Program-made: the position numbers and the translations under genes | Origin: Candidatus Gastranaerophilales bacterium | GTDB lineage: Bacteria > Cyanobacteriota > Vampirovibrionia > Gastranaerophilales > Gastranaerophilaceae | Assembly (NCBI GenBank): GCA_900769355.1 | Contig: CAAGGG010000015.1 | Span: 1-64,000, forward strand | Length of the DNA stretch: 64,000 nt | Direction of reading: 5' to 3' | Notes under the pieces: generated by a model | Seen by the model: the letters and a program-made list of their open reading frames with translations, nothing else | What the model was told of the DNA's origin: nothing | The model's database searches: none | Shown: positions 34,983-44,210 of the stretch, one piece after another | Position numbering within the stretch: the stretch's first letter is position 1 | Layout: each line of letters opens with the position of its first letter

Positions 34983-36656
34983 ATGGATTTTGACAAGATA
35001 TTAGAGAACAAGCCTTTGCTATATGGAATAATTGGCGGTGTAGTGTTACTTCTGGCTCTCATTGTGACCGTAAGTATTGTTGGTGGCTCTAAAAAGAATG
35101 CTAATGGTACTGAAATTACAGGGCAGCCACTACAAGCCGATGCGGATTTGTTGACGACAGATAACGCAGGCAAAGCTATTGAAATCCAAGCTCTTCTTGC
35201 AAAATATGATATTGTTGTAAGTAGAAGATTAGACGGTACAAAGTCTATTCTTTATTTGAAAAAAGGTGATTGTAAAACAGGTCGAAAAGCTTGTTATACA
35301 ACAGATAGAGATACTGCGTTAATTCAAATTGTTCAAAGTGGTTTAATGGATCAAAATGTTGGTCTTGAAATTTTTGATAAGGGCGATTTTACATCGACTA
35401 AGGAAGATAAAAAAATTCGTCTATCTCGTGCTATTAACGGAGAATTGTCAAGATTAATTCGTAGAATAGACGGGGTTGATAATGCGTCTGTATTTATTTC
35501 AATTCCGGAACAAACAATGTTTACATCTATGCAAAAACCTGTTACGGCAACTGTTCAAATTTCTCTTGCAAAAGATGCGACAAAATTGGACCAATTGAAA
35601 GTTAAAGCTATTACAAACCTTCTTTTGGGTAGTGTAACAGGTTTGACTGCCGAAAATATCGCGATTACGGATACAAACGGGAATACTTATCACAGTATTA
35701 TGGACGCGGAAGATGAGATGCTTCAACGTTTGGAAGAAAATGACAAGTATATGACATCAAAGGTTAATCAACAGTTGGATAGGTTGATCGGGCAAGGAAA
35801 TTATGTTGCGACAGTTAGCACTTTCCTTCGACAAGCTCCTGTTGAAAAATTTACGATTGACTATGATCCAAACCGAAAAGCATCTGTGAGTGAACAGTCT
35901 TTCCGAGAAGGTTTGGGAGATCAGACAAGTGATTCAAACAAAAACACAAACGCTGTAAGTGTTTATCTTCCAAATGGTTTGCCAAACGGTGCGTCAAATT
36001 CAAATCAAAACAGAAGCTATTCCAGAACAGCGACGGAAACTCAATATGGAGTTACAAAAACACAAACAAACGAGTATATAAAACCGGGGGTTGTGGAAGA
36101 TATTTCAATCGCTGTAACTCTTGATAAGAATGCACTTCCTGCAAATACAACTTTGGAAGAACTAAAAGAATTGATTGCAAAAGCTGCGAGTCCAAAAGTT
36201 AGCGCAGATAATGTTTCTATTGCGTTTTCGGATTCAACAGATCCATATTTGGCATCAGACAGACCGGCAAACTTGCCTAAACCAGATGAAACAGGAAACC
36301 CTTGGTGGCTTGCAATTGCTCTTAGTGCAATCGGTTTGATTATTGTGTTTAAGGCAGTTTCTAATAAGGTTCAACAGGTTCAAGAGGCTAACCGTCGTGA
36401 AGTTGAAATGCTTAGACAAAAAACCGCAGAGCAAGAACAGCAATTGTCAGATATTAACCAACGTGCAGTTCAGTTGACAGAAAGACAATCGGAACTCGCA
36501 CAAGGGCTTGTTGAACAACAACAAAGAGTATCAATCCCGCAACAGCAAGATCCGGCGCAGTTGTCTGATACCTTGTCAAATCTTTCAGCACAGTTATCTA
36601 ATGCAGATGATGACGAAGCAGGTGAAAAAATTAAAAGCTGGATTGAGCAAGGGTAG
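34983..36656 (+). CDS. fliF: Flagellar MS-ring protein FliF
   Basis: 557 residues. Membrane helix at about 14-34, periplasmic ring-building motifs (GKAIEIQALLAKYDI; ELSRLIRRIDGVDNASVFISIPE; TATVQISLAKDATKLDQLKVKAITNLLLGSVTGL), second membrane helix WWLAIALSAIGLIIVF near 440, and a Gln-rich coiled-coil C-terminal tail. That tail normally binds FliG. Strong AGAGGAC before the ATG. Residues 95-105 (GDCKTGRKACYT) contain two Cys not usual in FliF and might form a disulfide. Confidence 0.92.
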   Translation: MDFDKILENKPLLYGIIGGVVLLLALIVTVSIVGGSKKNANGTEITGQPLQADADLLTTDNAGKAIEIQALLAKYDIVVSRRLDGTKSILYLKKGDCKTGRKACYTTDRDTALIQIVQSGLMDQNVGLEIFDKGDFTSTKEDKKIRLSRAINGELSRLIRRIDGVDNASVFISIPEQTMFTSMQKPVTATVQISLAKDATKLDQLKVKAITNLLLGSVTGLTAENIAITDTNGNTYHSIMDAEDEMLQRLEENDKYMTSKVNQQLDRLIGQGNYVATVSTFLRQAPVEKFTIDYDPNRKASVSEQSFREGLGDQTSDSNKNTNAVSVYLPNGLPNGASNSNQNRSYSRTATETQYGVTKTQTNEYIKPGVVEDISIAVTLDKNALPANTTLEELKELIAKAASPKVSADNVSIAFSDSTDPYLASDRPANLPKPDETGNPWWLAIALSAIGLIIVFKAVSNKVQQVQEANRREVEMLRQKTAEQEQQLSDINQRAVQLTERQSELAQGLVEQQQRVSIPQQQDPAQLSDTLSNLSAQLSNADDDEAGEKIKSWIEQG

Positions 36657-36908
36657 ATTGGTGAATAGTGAATGGTGAGTTGTGAATAGAACATTTCATT
36701 ATTCAAGCAGGAGCAGCTAAGCAACTAGGAAGCGAGGCCGGTAAGATGCATAGAGGCAAAGATGCGAAGATGCAAAGCTGGTATCAAGAATTAGTTAAGA
36801 AAAATAATAGAAAGGATAGTTTAAGTGAAAGGTTAGATAAATAAAAATTATCGAACGAAGAGAGCGAAAAGAACCACTCACTACTCACCATTCACTTTTC
36901 ATTTAAAA
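36657..36908. repeat. Repeat insertion between fliF and the fliG-like gene
   Basis: GGTGAATAGTGAATGGTGAG (about 36660) and its inverse CTCACTACTCACCATTCAC (about 36876-36894) flank a GCAGCTAAGCAACTAGGAAG repeat (about 36714) and a GATGC/GCAAAGATGCGAAGATGC stretch. The 252-base gap interrupts an otherwise tight operon. Confidence 0.65.
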
Positions 36909-37934
36909 ATGGCAATACAAGGATTTGATTACAAAGGGTTCGCCCAAAATTTAGCACAACAAGCGTTGGAACTTATTCCACCTGATTTTAATGACAATCA
37001 AAAGAATTATGTTGCAAATACATTGTTGAATTTTTCAACAGTTGCGGGTCAGGCACTTTATGATGATGAGTCTTTGGGGTTCAATCTTGATCAGGCTGTA
37101 ATGATTACACAAATTATCGCAGAATGGTCGTTCCACAAGTCTGTAGATTTGATTAGATCTGGAATTCCTCAGCAGTTTTGGGATCCTATTATGCAAAAAA
37201 TTGCATATACGATTTTTGAGGTTGCCAAAAATGCTTTTCATCAGAACTTGCCGCAAGATCAGTGCTTGCAATTGATTGAGCACCATGTTAAGAAAACTTG
37301 GGTTGACTGTATTGAGGAGCTGAAAGACAAAAACTTGATTGATGAGGGCCTAAAAGAACAGGCAGAACATCAATCAAATATAGATGCAATGATGCAGCAA
37401 CAGGTAGAGGCAGAGCAACAGCAACAGGCACAAGCCGCTCAACAGCAACAAGCACAAATGCAACAGAACACTACAATTCCACAAACCGGTGTTCCTGCAA
37501 GTGCAGCTCCACCACTTGGTTCCGGTGCAAGAGTTTTGAAACTTGCAACTTTGGCAATGTTGTTTAGAAAAATGCGTCAAGAAAAAGTTCAGACAATTCT
37601 GAATAAATTTAGTCCTGATGATGCAGATACCGTAATCAAGTTTATGGGAATGCCTGATTTGGAATCGAAAGTTGATACAAATACGGCAATGAGATGTTTG
37701 CAAGAGATAAAGACAAATCTTCCGGCTGTTGGTGTAAATGTTACGCCAAGTAAAGTTCTTGCAAAAATTCAAAACGTTTCACAATACTTAGACAGGTCAC
37801 AAATTGAACAAGCGCTAAGCCCTGAAAGACAGCGTGTGAAACGATTTGTGTTCAGTGCTCTGGAAGGTGATTATTACGAAATGCCACCAAAAGTTGCAAA
37901 TATTATTGCCACACACCTTGAAGATGGTGTATAA
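36909..37934 (+). CDS. Divergent FliG-like flagellar switch protein
   Basis: 341 residues. Position between fliF and fliH is that of fliG. The second half has a FliG middle-domain-like stretch (LAMLFRKMRQEKVQTILNKF, then SPDDADTVIKFMGMPDLE), corresponding to the family pattern around the EHPQ motif, and a helical C-terminus. The first half (1-150) is helical, and a Gln/Ala-rich linker (about 160-190, QQQQAQAAQQQQAQ) divides the protein. The usual charged torque helix is not recognisable to me. It may be FliG of a deep-branching lineage or a fusion replacing it. The start lies right after an inserted repeat, with no clear Shine-Dalgarno. Confidence 0.6.
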   Translation: MAIQGFDYKGFAQNLAQQALELIPPDFNDNQKNYVANTLLNFSTVAGQALYDDESLGFNLDQAVMITQIIAEWSFHKSVDLIRSGIPQQFWDPIMQKIAYTIFEVAKNAFHQNLPQDQCLQLIEHHVKKTWVDCIEELKDKNLIDEGLKEQAEHQSNIDAMMQQQVEAEQQQQAQAAQQQQAQMQQNTTIPQTGVPASAAPPLGSGARVLKLATLAMLFRKMRQEKVQTILNKFSPDDADTVIKFMGMPDLESKVDTNTAMRCLQEIKTNLPAVGVNVTPSKVLAKIQNVSQYLDRSQIEQALSPERQRVKRFVFSALEGDYYEMPPKVANIIATHLEDGV

Positions 37935-37945
37935 TAATATTAATC

Positions 37946-38653
37946 ATGATTATAAAGAAAAAATCTAAGGTAGAAGAAAAGGTTCCACAAGAACAAGTGC
38001 AGGAAAGCGCAGTTGAAAAAGAGCCTGAAATTAAGGTTGAAGAGGATACAATAGACCTTTTTAATCTTGATAATATAGACTTTAAGCAGCGTCAGGAACG
38101 TCGTCGTGGTGATAGAAGAAGAGGGTTTCGAAGAATTGATGACAGAAACCTGATTTCTCGTGCGAAAGAAGAAGCTCAAAGTATTAAGGAAGCTGCGGTA
38201 AAAGAGGGATATCAAGAAGGTTTGGCACTGGCAAAAGACGATATTGCAGAGGTTCGTAATGCTATAACTTCATTTTTGGGTGCAAAACAGGCTGTTTTTG
38301 ACACAATTTCTTCTGATATCTTGGAGATAAGTGTTGAAATCGCTCAAAAAATTATTAAAAAAGAATTGCAACAAGACCCAAATGCAATATTAGATAATGT
38401 TTTGGCGGTTTTGAAAGGTTTGTCAAAAGACGAAACAAAGATTACTTTGAGAGTAAATCCTACTCAGGTTTCCCTTTTGAAATCAGAGATTCCGAACGTA
38501 TTGTCAGAAGCCGGTTTAGATGCTAAAATTCTGATAGTACCGGACGAAACGATAATGGAAGGCGGTTGTGTTGTCACAACTAACAACGGTGTAATAGATG
38601 CAACAATTGAAACTCAATTGGCAGTAATAAGTGAGGCTTTGAGAGAAATTTAA
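37946..38653 (+). CDS. fliH: Flagellar assembly protein FliH
   Basis: 235 residues. Stator that binds the export ATPase FliI. Acidic then strongly basic N-terminus (QRQERRRGDRRRGFRR at about 50-65), coiled-coil with GYQEGLALAKDDI, and the C-terminal FliH/HrpE-type domain (DILEISVEIAQKIIKKEL, ITLRVNPTQVSLLKSEI, IMEGGCVVTTNNGVIDATIETQL). The stop overlaps the flhA start (TAATG). FliI itself is not in the window. Confidence 0.88.
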   Translation: MIIKKKSKVEEKVPQEQVQESAVEKEPEIKVEEDTIDLFNLDNIDFKQRQERRRGDRRRGFRRIDDRNLISRAKEEAQSIKEAAVKEGYQEGLALAKDDIAEVRNAITSFLGAKQAVFDTISSDILEISVEIAQKIIKKELQQDPNAILDNVLAVLKGLSKDETKITLRVNPTQVSLLKSEIPNVLSEAGLDAKILIVPDETIMEGGCVVTTNNGVIDATIETQLAVISEALREI

Positions 38654-40755
38654 TGGCACAAGAACAAGCCCAACAACAAGGCGGCGGAGGAACAAATTTA
38701 AGTGAAATTTTTATGGCAATATTTGTACTATTGCTTATTGTTCTGTTGCTTTGCGAATTGCCAAACTGGATTATTAATATTTGTATCTGTTTGAATATTA
38801 CGCTTGGCGTCGTTTTGCTGATGATTTCTTTGTATGTAAAGAAAACCCTAGAACTTGCTTCTTTCCCGTCAATTATTCTTATCGGTACGATGTTCAGACT
38901 TGTTCTTTCAATCGCTTCTACGAGGTTGATTTTGTCAAAAGGTGAGGCTGGTGAAGTTATTCATGCGTTCGGAACATTCGTAACCGGTGGTAATATGATT
39001 GTTGGTGGTGTAATCTTCCTTATTATCACAGTTGTACAGTTTATGGTAATTACAAAAGGTGCTGAACGTATTGCCGAAGTCGCAGCCAGATTTGCCTTAG
39101 ATGCTATGCCAGGTAAACAGATGACTATTGACGCGGATTTTAATGCCGGATTGATTTCTCCGGAAGAGGCAACGAAAAAACGTGAAGACTTGCAAAGAGA
39201 ATCAAATCTTTTTGGTAGCATGGACGGTGCTATGAAGTTTGTAAAAGGGGATACAATTGCCGGTATCATTATTGTTTTGATTAACATTATTGGCGGTTTG
39301 TGTATCGGTTGTATTATGAACCAAATGCCTGTTGCAGACGCTGTTTCAAAATACACAATCCTGACTATTGGTGATGGTTTGGCGTCTCAGTTACCTTCTC
39401 TTTTGATGTCAATTGCAGCCGGTGTATTTATGACTCGTTCTTCTGCTGCAAACTCCTTAGGTACAGATGTTACGGCACAAATTGTCAGCAAGCCGAATGC
39501 TTTGTTTTTGGCTGCAAGTTTCTTGGTATTGTTGGCATTAACGGGACACTGGACAGGTTTACCTTGGTTGCCGTTTACGTTATTTGCTGTCGGATTGTTT
39601 GTTGCAGGGTTCTCTACTTTGATTAACGCTGATGTCCAATCACAATTGGGGCAATTAGAAAATGTTCGTCAAAACATGCAAGACTTGGTAAACCCAAACC
39701 GTATGTACGAGCGTTTGGGTGTTGATGTTTTAAGCTTGCAAGTTGGTTCTAACTTGCTTGTAATTGCCGATCCGGATCAGGAAGGTCAATTGCTTGCTAA
39801 AATTGCTGCTTTACGTCAGAGAGTCACAGATGAATTAGGTTATATTTTGCCAAACATAAGAATTATGGATTCATCTGCTCTTGATGCAAATGAATATATG
39901 ATTTCTATTCGCGGAAACACTGTTGCAACAGGGTACGTTTACCCAGGGAAATTGATGGTAATTGCGGATCAGTGGGACGCTATGAAAAAAGATGTTCCGC
40001 AAGATGCGATTATCGGCATTGATCCGACTTATCAGACTCAGGCTTATTGGATTTCGCCGGAAGATGCAAAAACTGCTCGTTCTGTTACTGCGGTTGATTC
40101 AACAGACGTTATTGTTACTCATTTGCAAGAATGTGTAAGAAAACACGTTGACGAGGTTATGACAAAAACGGACGTACTTAAACTTATGGAACTTGTTCGT
40201 TCACAAGATCCTACGTTGGTTAATGACCTTGTTCCGACAATTATTTCTACAAGTGATTTGAGAAAAATATTTGTAAACCTAATCAGAGAGAAGGTTTCAA
40301 TCAAAGATATTATCTTTGTGTTTGAAAGACTTTGTGATTATGCAAGATTTTCAAAAGAACCTGATATTTTGTCAGAACGTTTGAGAGCAGCTTTGGGACG
40401 TCAGATTTGTCTTGCAAATGTTGGTGAAGACAAGGTTTTGTATGCGTTGACACTTTCTCCTGAGTGGGAAAAAATCCTTGATGACAGTTGCCAGAGAACT
40501 GAGCTAGGAACAATGTTTTTGCTAAATCCGATGCAAGTGCAAGAGTTGATTGAAACGACTGCAACCACGTTGATGAGGGCGCATCAGGCATGTGGACAAC
40601 AGCCTGTAATCTTGTGTTCGCCAAGAATTAGATTGCCGCTTTATCAGCTTTTAGAACGTCATATTCCAACAATTGTCGTAATTTCTTATTCAGAATTGAT
40701 TACGGATATCAAAGTTGAAGCAATTGATAGTATTGGCGAGGCTTACGCGGAGTAA
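38653..40755 (+). CDS. flhA: Flagellar export apparatus protein FlhA
   Basis: 700 residues. Membrane and cytoplasmic export gate of the flagellar type III system. Eight hydrophobic segments in the first 330 residues, with the FHIPEP family signature (FRLVLSIASTRLILSKGEAG) and the conserved cytoplasmic loop (ALDAMPGKQMTIDADFNAGLIS). The C-terminal cytoplasmic domain (about 350-700) is present with LARFSKEPDILSERLRAALG-like sequence. The neighbours fliE, fliF and fliH make it flagellar rather than injectisome. Overlaps fliH by one base. Confidence 0.95.
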   Translation: MAQEQAQQQGGGGTNLSEIFMAIFVLLLIVLLLCELPNWIINICICLNITLGVVLLMISLYVKKTLELASFPSIILIGTMFRLVLSIASTRLILSKGEAGEVIHAFGTFVTGGNMIVGGVIFLIITVVQFMVITKGAERIAEVAARFALDAMPGKQMTIDADFNAGLISPEEATKKREDLQRESNLFGSMDGAMKFVKGDTIAGIIIVLINIIGGLCIGCIMNQMPVADAVSKYTILTIGDGLASQLPSLLMSIAAGVFMTRSSAANSLGTDVTAQIVSKPNALFLAASFLVLLALTGHWTGLPWLPFTLFAVGLFVAGFSTLINADVQSQLGQLENVRQNMQDLVNPNRMYERLGVDVLSLQVGSNLLVIADPDQEGQLLAKIAALRQRVTDELGYILPNIRIMDSSALDANEYMISIRGNTVATGYVYPGKLMVIADQWDAMKKDVPQDAIIGIDPTYQTQAYWISPEDAKTARSVTAVDSTDVIVTHLQECVRKHVDEVMTKTDVLKLMELVRSQDPTLVNDLVPTIISTSDLRKIFVNLIREKVSIKDIIFVFERLCDYARFSKEPDILSERLRAALGRQICLANVGEDKVLYALTLSPEWEKILDDSCQRTELGTMFLLNPMQVQELIETTATTLMRAHQACGQQPVILCSPRIRLPLYQLLERHIPTIVVISYSELITDIKVEAIDSIGEAYAE

Positions 40756-40781
40756 GTTTTAAGAGCGTTTGAGGCTTTAAG

Positions 40782-40988
40782 ATGAAAAAGTTGATATTGT
40801 TTTTAATTTCAGTGTATCAAAAGATTTCAAAACATACGCCGGCTGTGTGCAGGTTTTATCCGACGTGTTCTGAATACACAAGGCAAGCGATTGTGAAATA
40901 CGGGGTTTTGAAAGGTGGTTGGCTCGGGCTAAAGCGAATTTGCAGATGCCACCCCGGAAATGCCGGTGGATATGATCCTGTGCCATAG
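40782..40988 (+). CDS. yidD: Membrane protein insertion efficiency factor YidD
   Basis: 68 residues, beginning MKKLILFLISVYQKIS and carrying the family core CRFYPTCSEYTRQAIVKYG, GGWLGLKRICRCHPGNAGGYDPVP. Usually sits between rnpA and yidC; here it ends the flagellar operon. GAGGC/TTTAAG context before ATG gives only a weak ribosome binding site. Confidence 0.96.
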   Translation: MKKLILFLISVYQKISKHTPAVCRFYPTCSEYTRQAIVKYGVLKGGWLGLKRICRCHPGNAGGYDPVP

Positions 40989-41057
40989 TTTATTTTAATA
41001 CTAGGCTTGAAAGATTTAGAAAAAAGAGAAGTATATATATCAGAATTTAATCTTAAC

Positions 41058-41098
41058 ACAAAACACGAACCTCTAATTTTTTGAAGTTCGTGTTTTTT
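41058..41098. terminator. Terminator after yidD
   Basis: AAAACACGAAC and GTTCGTGTTTTTT form an 11-base stem around a 15-base loop. A tract and T tract make it work in both directions. Confidence 0.85.
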
Positions 41099-41146
41099 CA
41101 AAACTTTTAATCTTACTGTGATATTGTAGATTAAACCTAAAATAAC

Positions 41147-41281
41147 CTAAATAACAAAATACAATAAAGCGAACATAACGCATAGGGATAATGAACTTAA
41201 AACAAACCAAGTATGCATTACGGGGTGTTGGTATTCCCAGATTTCTTTAATTGTTGCGGTTGCATTTTCAATTGTTTGCAT
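41147..41281 (-). CDS. Small membrane protein
   Basis: 44 residues. N-terminal soluble part MQTIENATATIKEIWEYQHP followed by one hydrophobic helix (WFVLSSLSLCVMFALLYFVI) reaching the C-terminus. GGAG lies 7 bases upstream of the ATG, and no other feature explains the conserved-looking composition. Isolated between a terminator and the U32 peptidase gene on the other strand. No family recognised; a tail-anchored regulator is possible. Confidence 0.6.
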   Translation of the reverse strand: MQTIENATATIKEIWEYQHPVMHTWFVLSSLSLCVMFALLYFVI

Positions 41282-41415
41282 TTTTCTTCTCCAAAAACTA
41301 TAAACTTTTTTGATCGGTCAATTCTCAAACCTCACATTATAATCATACTTATTAATCGTTTTTGGACATCACCTAATCGGTTGATTATTTATAATCTTTA
41401 AGGTAATATACAGTT

Positions 41416-42669
41416 ATGCGAAATGTAGAACTTTTAATGCCTGCGGGTAATTTGGAAAAATTGGAATACGCTGTCAGATACGGTGCAAATGCGGTTTATC
41501 TGGGCGTGGTAGACTTTTCTTTGCGTGCGATGAGAAAAGGCTCGCTTATTACGATGGAAAATCTTAAACAAGCGGTTGATTTGGCTCATTCTCTTGGTGC
41601 AAAGGCTTATGTAACGATAAATATTTTTGCGTTTAGTAACGACATCAAACAGCTGGAAGCTTGTATTGACAGGTTTAAGGACGCAAAACCTGATGCGTTT
41701 ATTGTTAGTGACTACGGAATTTTTAATCTTATAAAAAGAAATATTCCGGAAGTGCCAATTCACGTAAGCACTCAAACTAACACTTTAAACTACGAAAGTG
41801 TTAAGTTTTGGCGTGATTTGGGTGCGACAAGATGTATTTTGGCAAGAGAATTGCCGATTGTAGATATTGCGGAAATAAGAAAACACGTTCCGGATATTGA
41901 GCTTGAATGCTTTATTCACGGTGCTCAATGTGTGTCTTTTTCCGGAAGATGTTTGCTTAGCGATTATTTTTCAAAAGGTGAGAGAAAAGCAAATCATGGG
42001 AACTGTTCGCAACCTTGCCGTTGGAGCTATCGTTTGGTTGAAGAAACACGTCCTAACGAGTATTTGGAGATTAATCAAGACGGAAGAGGCTCTCACATCT
42101 TGAGTCCTAAGGATTTGTGCTTGGTTAAACAACTTTCACAAATGATTGACGCAGGTGTGGATTCTTTCAAGGTTGAAGGTAGAACAAAGAGCCTTTATTA
42201 TGTTTCTGCTGTTGCAAAAACGTATCGTCAGGCAATTGATGAGGTTTTGAAAAATCCGTCTGCTGATATGGAAAAATATTTCTTGGAACTTCAAAAAGTC
42301 GGAAATCGAGGCTATACAACCGGTTTTGCACTAGGAGATAACAATGGAGAAAGCTACAGCTATGATATCTCAAAAGGCTTGGCTGGTGCTGATTTCTTGT
42401 GCGAATTTCGTTCTGATGAGAGAAATATCACAATTCCATCTGACTACCACTTGGTAAAAGTAAAAAACAAAATGCTGTTGGGCGATGAAGTTGAAATTAT
42501 TACGCCTGATGAACAATTTGTTGCGAAGGTGGAAGGTATCAAAGACGCTGACGGAGAGGATTTGGAGATCGGAAATACAAACGCCGATGTCTATATTAAG
42601 TTCTCTCAAAGCCCGAAAGATACGAAGTATGCACTTGTGAGAACTGTTGGAATAAAAACATGTTTTTAA
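41416..42669 (+). CDS. Peptidase U32 family protein (tRNA/rRNA hydroxylation type)
   Basis: 417 residues. U32 signature ECFIHGAQCVSFSGRCLLSD, then CSQPCRW, giving the conserved cysteines of this family; N-terminal LLMPAGNLEKLEYAVRYGANAVYLG. Members YegQ/TrhP and RlhA hydroxylate tRNA uridine 34 or 23S rRNA using prephenate as helper; peptidase activity is doubtful. The single-chain length of ~417 is closest to the TrhP (YegQ) type. Overlaps the next gene by 10 bases. Confidence 0.88.
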   Translation: MRNVELLMPAGNLEKLEYAVRYGANAVYLGVVDFSLRAMRKGSLITMENLKQAVDLAHSLGAKAYVTINIFAFSNDIKQLEACIDRFKDAKPDAFIVSDYGIFNLIKRNIPEVPIHVSTQTNTLNYESVKFWRDLGATRCILARELPIVDIAEIRKHVPDIELECFIHGAQCVSFSGRCLLSDYFSKGERKANHGNCSQPCRWSYRLVEETRPNEYLEINQDGRGSHILSPKDLCLVKQLSQMIDAGVDSFKVEGRTKSLYYVSAVAKTYRQAIDEVLKNPSADMEKYFLELQKVGNRGYTTGFALGDNNGESYSYDISKGLAGADFLCEFRSDERNITIPSDYHLVKVKNKMLLGDEVEIITPDEQFVAKVEGIKDADGEDLEIGNTNADVYIKFSQSPKDTKYALVRTVGIKTCF

Positions 42670-43139
42670 AACCTGATTATGATTTGAAAAATATATTTGA
42701 AATTGATTTAGAAAACTTGAAATCACAAGGAATTAAGACTTTGTTGTTTGATTTAGACAGCACATTGATGGGTTCAAAGACTGGGTTTTACACAGATGAA
42801 GTTCTTGTATGGCTTGAAAAAGTGCGACGCGATTTTTTTGTTGGTGTTGTTTCAAACAATAATAACCCTGTTTATATGGAAAAAGTTCGTGCTTGTACGG
42901 ATTTTCCGATAATTTTTGAGGCGCATAAACCTGATATTAAAGTTGCACAAAAATTTATGAAAGAACATAATGTTCAAGCTGAAACGAGTTGTTTTGTTGG
43001 AGACAGGCCGTTGACTGACGTTTTGTGCGGAAAGAGATTAGGGTGTAAGACGATTTTAGTCGACTCGATTACGGCAGACATTGAAAAGCCAATCGTACGT
43101 TTTGCGCGCAAACTCGAAAGATGTTGCATTCGAAAATAG
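42660..43139 (+). CDS. YqeG-type HAD IIIA phosphatase
   Basis: 159 residues. HAD motif I LLFDLDSTLM near 28-37, motif II VVSNNN, a Lys in HKPDIKVAQKFM, and motif III FVGDRPLTDVLCGKRLG. This matches the YqeG subfamily found in Firmicutes and cyanobacteria, with unknown substrate. Starts inside the end of the U32 gene, so translation is probably coupled. Confidence 0.88.
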   Translation: MFLKPDYDLKNIFEIDLENLKSQGIKTLLFDLDSTLMGSKTGFYTDEVLVWLEKVRRDFFVGVVSNNNNPVYMEKVRACTDFPIIFEAHKPDIKVAQKFMKEHNVQAETSCFVGDRPLTDVLCGKRLGCKTILVDSITADIEKPIVRFARKLERCCIRK

Positions 43140-43232
43140 TGAATTTTTGTAAAGTTTGTTAAATTAATTGTCAACAATCAATTTTCACATGTTTTGTTGT
43201 AAGTACAATTAGGTAGTGTGAAAGGCGCAGTT

Positions 43233-44204
43233 ATGACAATCATTACGACTAATGATGATAGAAGGTATCAAACAGCAGGTGTTGGAAATACAATTGGAGC
43301 GGTTGTTGCTGGTGGTGTTGCTAGTCGTGCAGTTTCAAATAGTATTAATGCAGTTGTAAATACCCCTGCTATAAACGGTATTAGGCAAGCAAATAAAGGA
43401 CTACCTGTTGATGCTCTTCGAGCAGGTATAAAAGATGCTTTTTATAATGAAGCAAAATTAAATACTGCTGTTGGGGGTGGGGCAAAGCTTTTAGATTTGG
43501 TTGATCATCAAAAACTTCCTAATTTAGGAGAAGTTGTGATGAATGGTTTATCAGAGGCTGATTTAAAAAAATTACCTGAATCTAGTGCAAATCTAATAAG
43601 ATCTATGAGAGCAAATCTTGGTTTACCTAAATGTTTGAAAAATTCAAGGATTGGAGATATCATGTCAGTTGGAATGGCTAACATGTTAGAACAAGGTCGT
43701 AATGCGATTTTTTTGCCTAAAACAAATGAAGTAGCTGTAAATATTGAAAAACTCGGAACAGCAGCATTTCACGAAATGGGACATGCTGTAAATCATAATT
43801 TTAGTAAATTCTGGAAGGGTATGCAAAAACTTAGAATACCTTGTGGTATTGCTGGTGGATTATTTGGAACAGTTGCGTTATTTAAACGTAAAAAAGTAGA
43901 AGGTGAAGAACCAAAAGGATTTTTCGATAAAACTACAACATTCATAAAAAATAATGTTGGTAAGTTGACTCTTGCAGCATTCGCTCCTATCGTTGCAGAA
44001 GAATTGATGGCAACATATAGAGGAAACAAAATGGCGAAAAAAGTTCTTTCTCCTGAATTGTTCAAAAAAGTACAGAAAACAAACCGTTTTGGTGCAATGA
44101 CTTATATTGCGGCAGGAGTTGGTGCGGCACTTGCAGCGGTAGTCGGTTCAAAAGTTCGTGATGCTATTGCAAAACCAAAAGAAATTAAAGTAGTTAAAGG
44201 CTAA
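43233..44204 (+). CDS. Putative membrane zinc metalloprotease with HExxH motif
   Basis: 323 residues, no family recognised. A classic zinc motif AAFHEMGHAVNHN has H180, E181 and H184. The preceding NAIFLPKTNEVAVNIEKLGT resembles the strand before the active-site helix of small gluzincins. Hydrophobic segments at about 20-40, 205-220 and the C-terminus (AAGVGAALAAVVGSKV) suggest membrane attachment. The third zinc ligand is likely a Glu in the helix 30-80 residues later (for example PIVAEELMATY). ATG at 43233 has GAAAGG upstream. Substrate unknown. Confidence 0.6.
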   Translation: MTIITTNDDRRYQTAGVGNTIGAVVAGGVASRAVSNSINAVVNTPAINGIRQANKGLPVDALRAGIKDAFYNEAKLNTAVGGGAKLLDLVDHQKLPNLGEVVMNGLSEADLKKLPESSANLIRSMRANLGLPKCLKNSRIGDIMSVGMANMLEQGRNAIFLPKTNEVAVNIEKLGTAAFHEMGHAVNHNFSKFWKGMQKLRIPCGIAGGLFGTVALFKRKKVEGEEPKGFFDKTTTFIKNNVGKLTLAAFAPIVAEELMATYRGNKMAKKVLSPELFKKVQKTNRFGAMTYIAAGVGAALAAVVGSKVRDAIAKPKEIKVVKG

Positions 44205-44210
44205 TTAGTC

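Noticed and set aside
34577..40755. Non-flagellar type III secretion (injectisome) operon
   Set aside because: FliE and FliF are flagellar types, and no secretin or needle genes are present.
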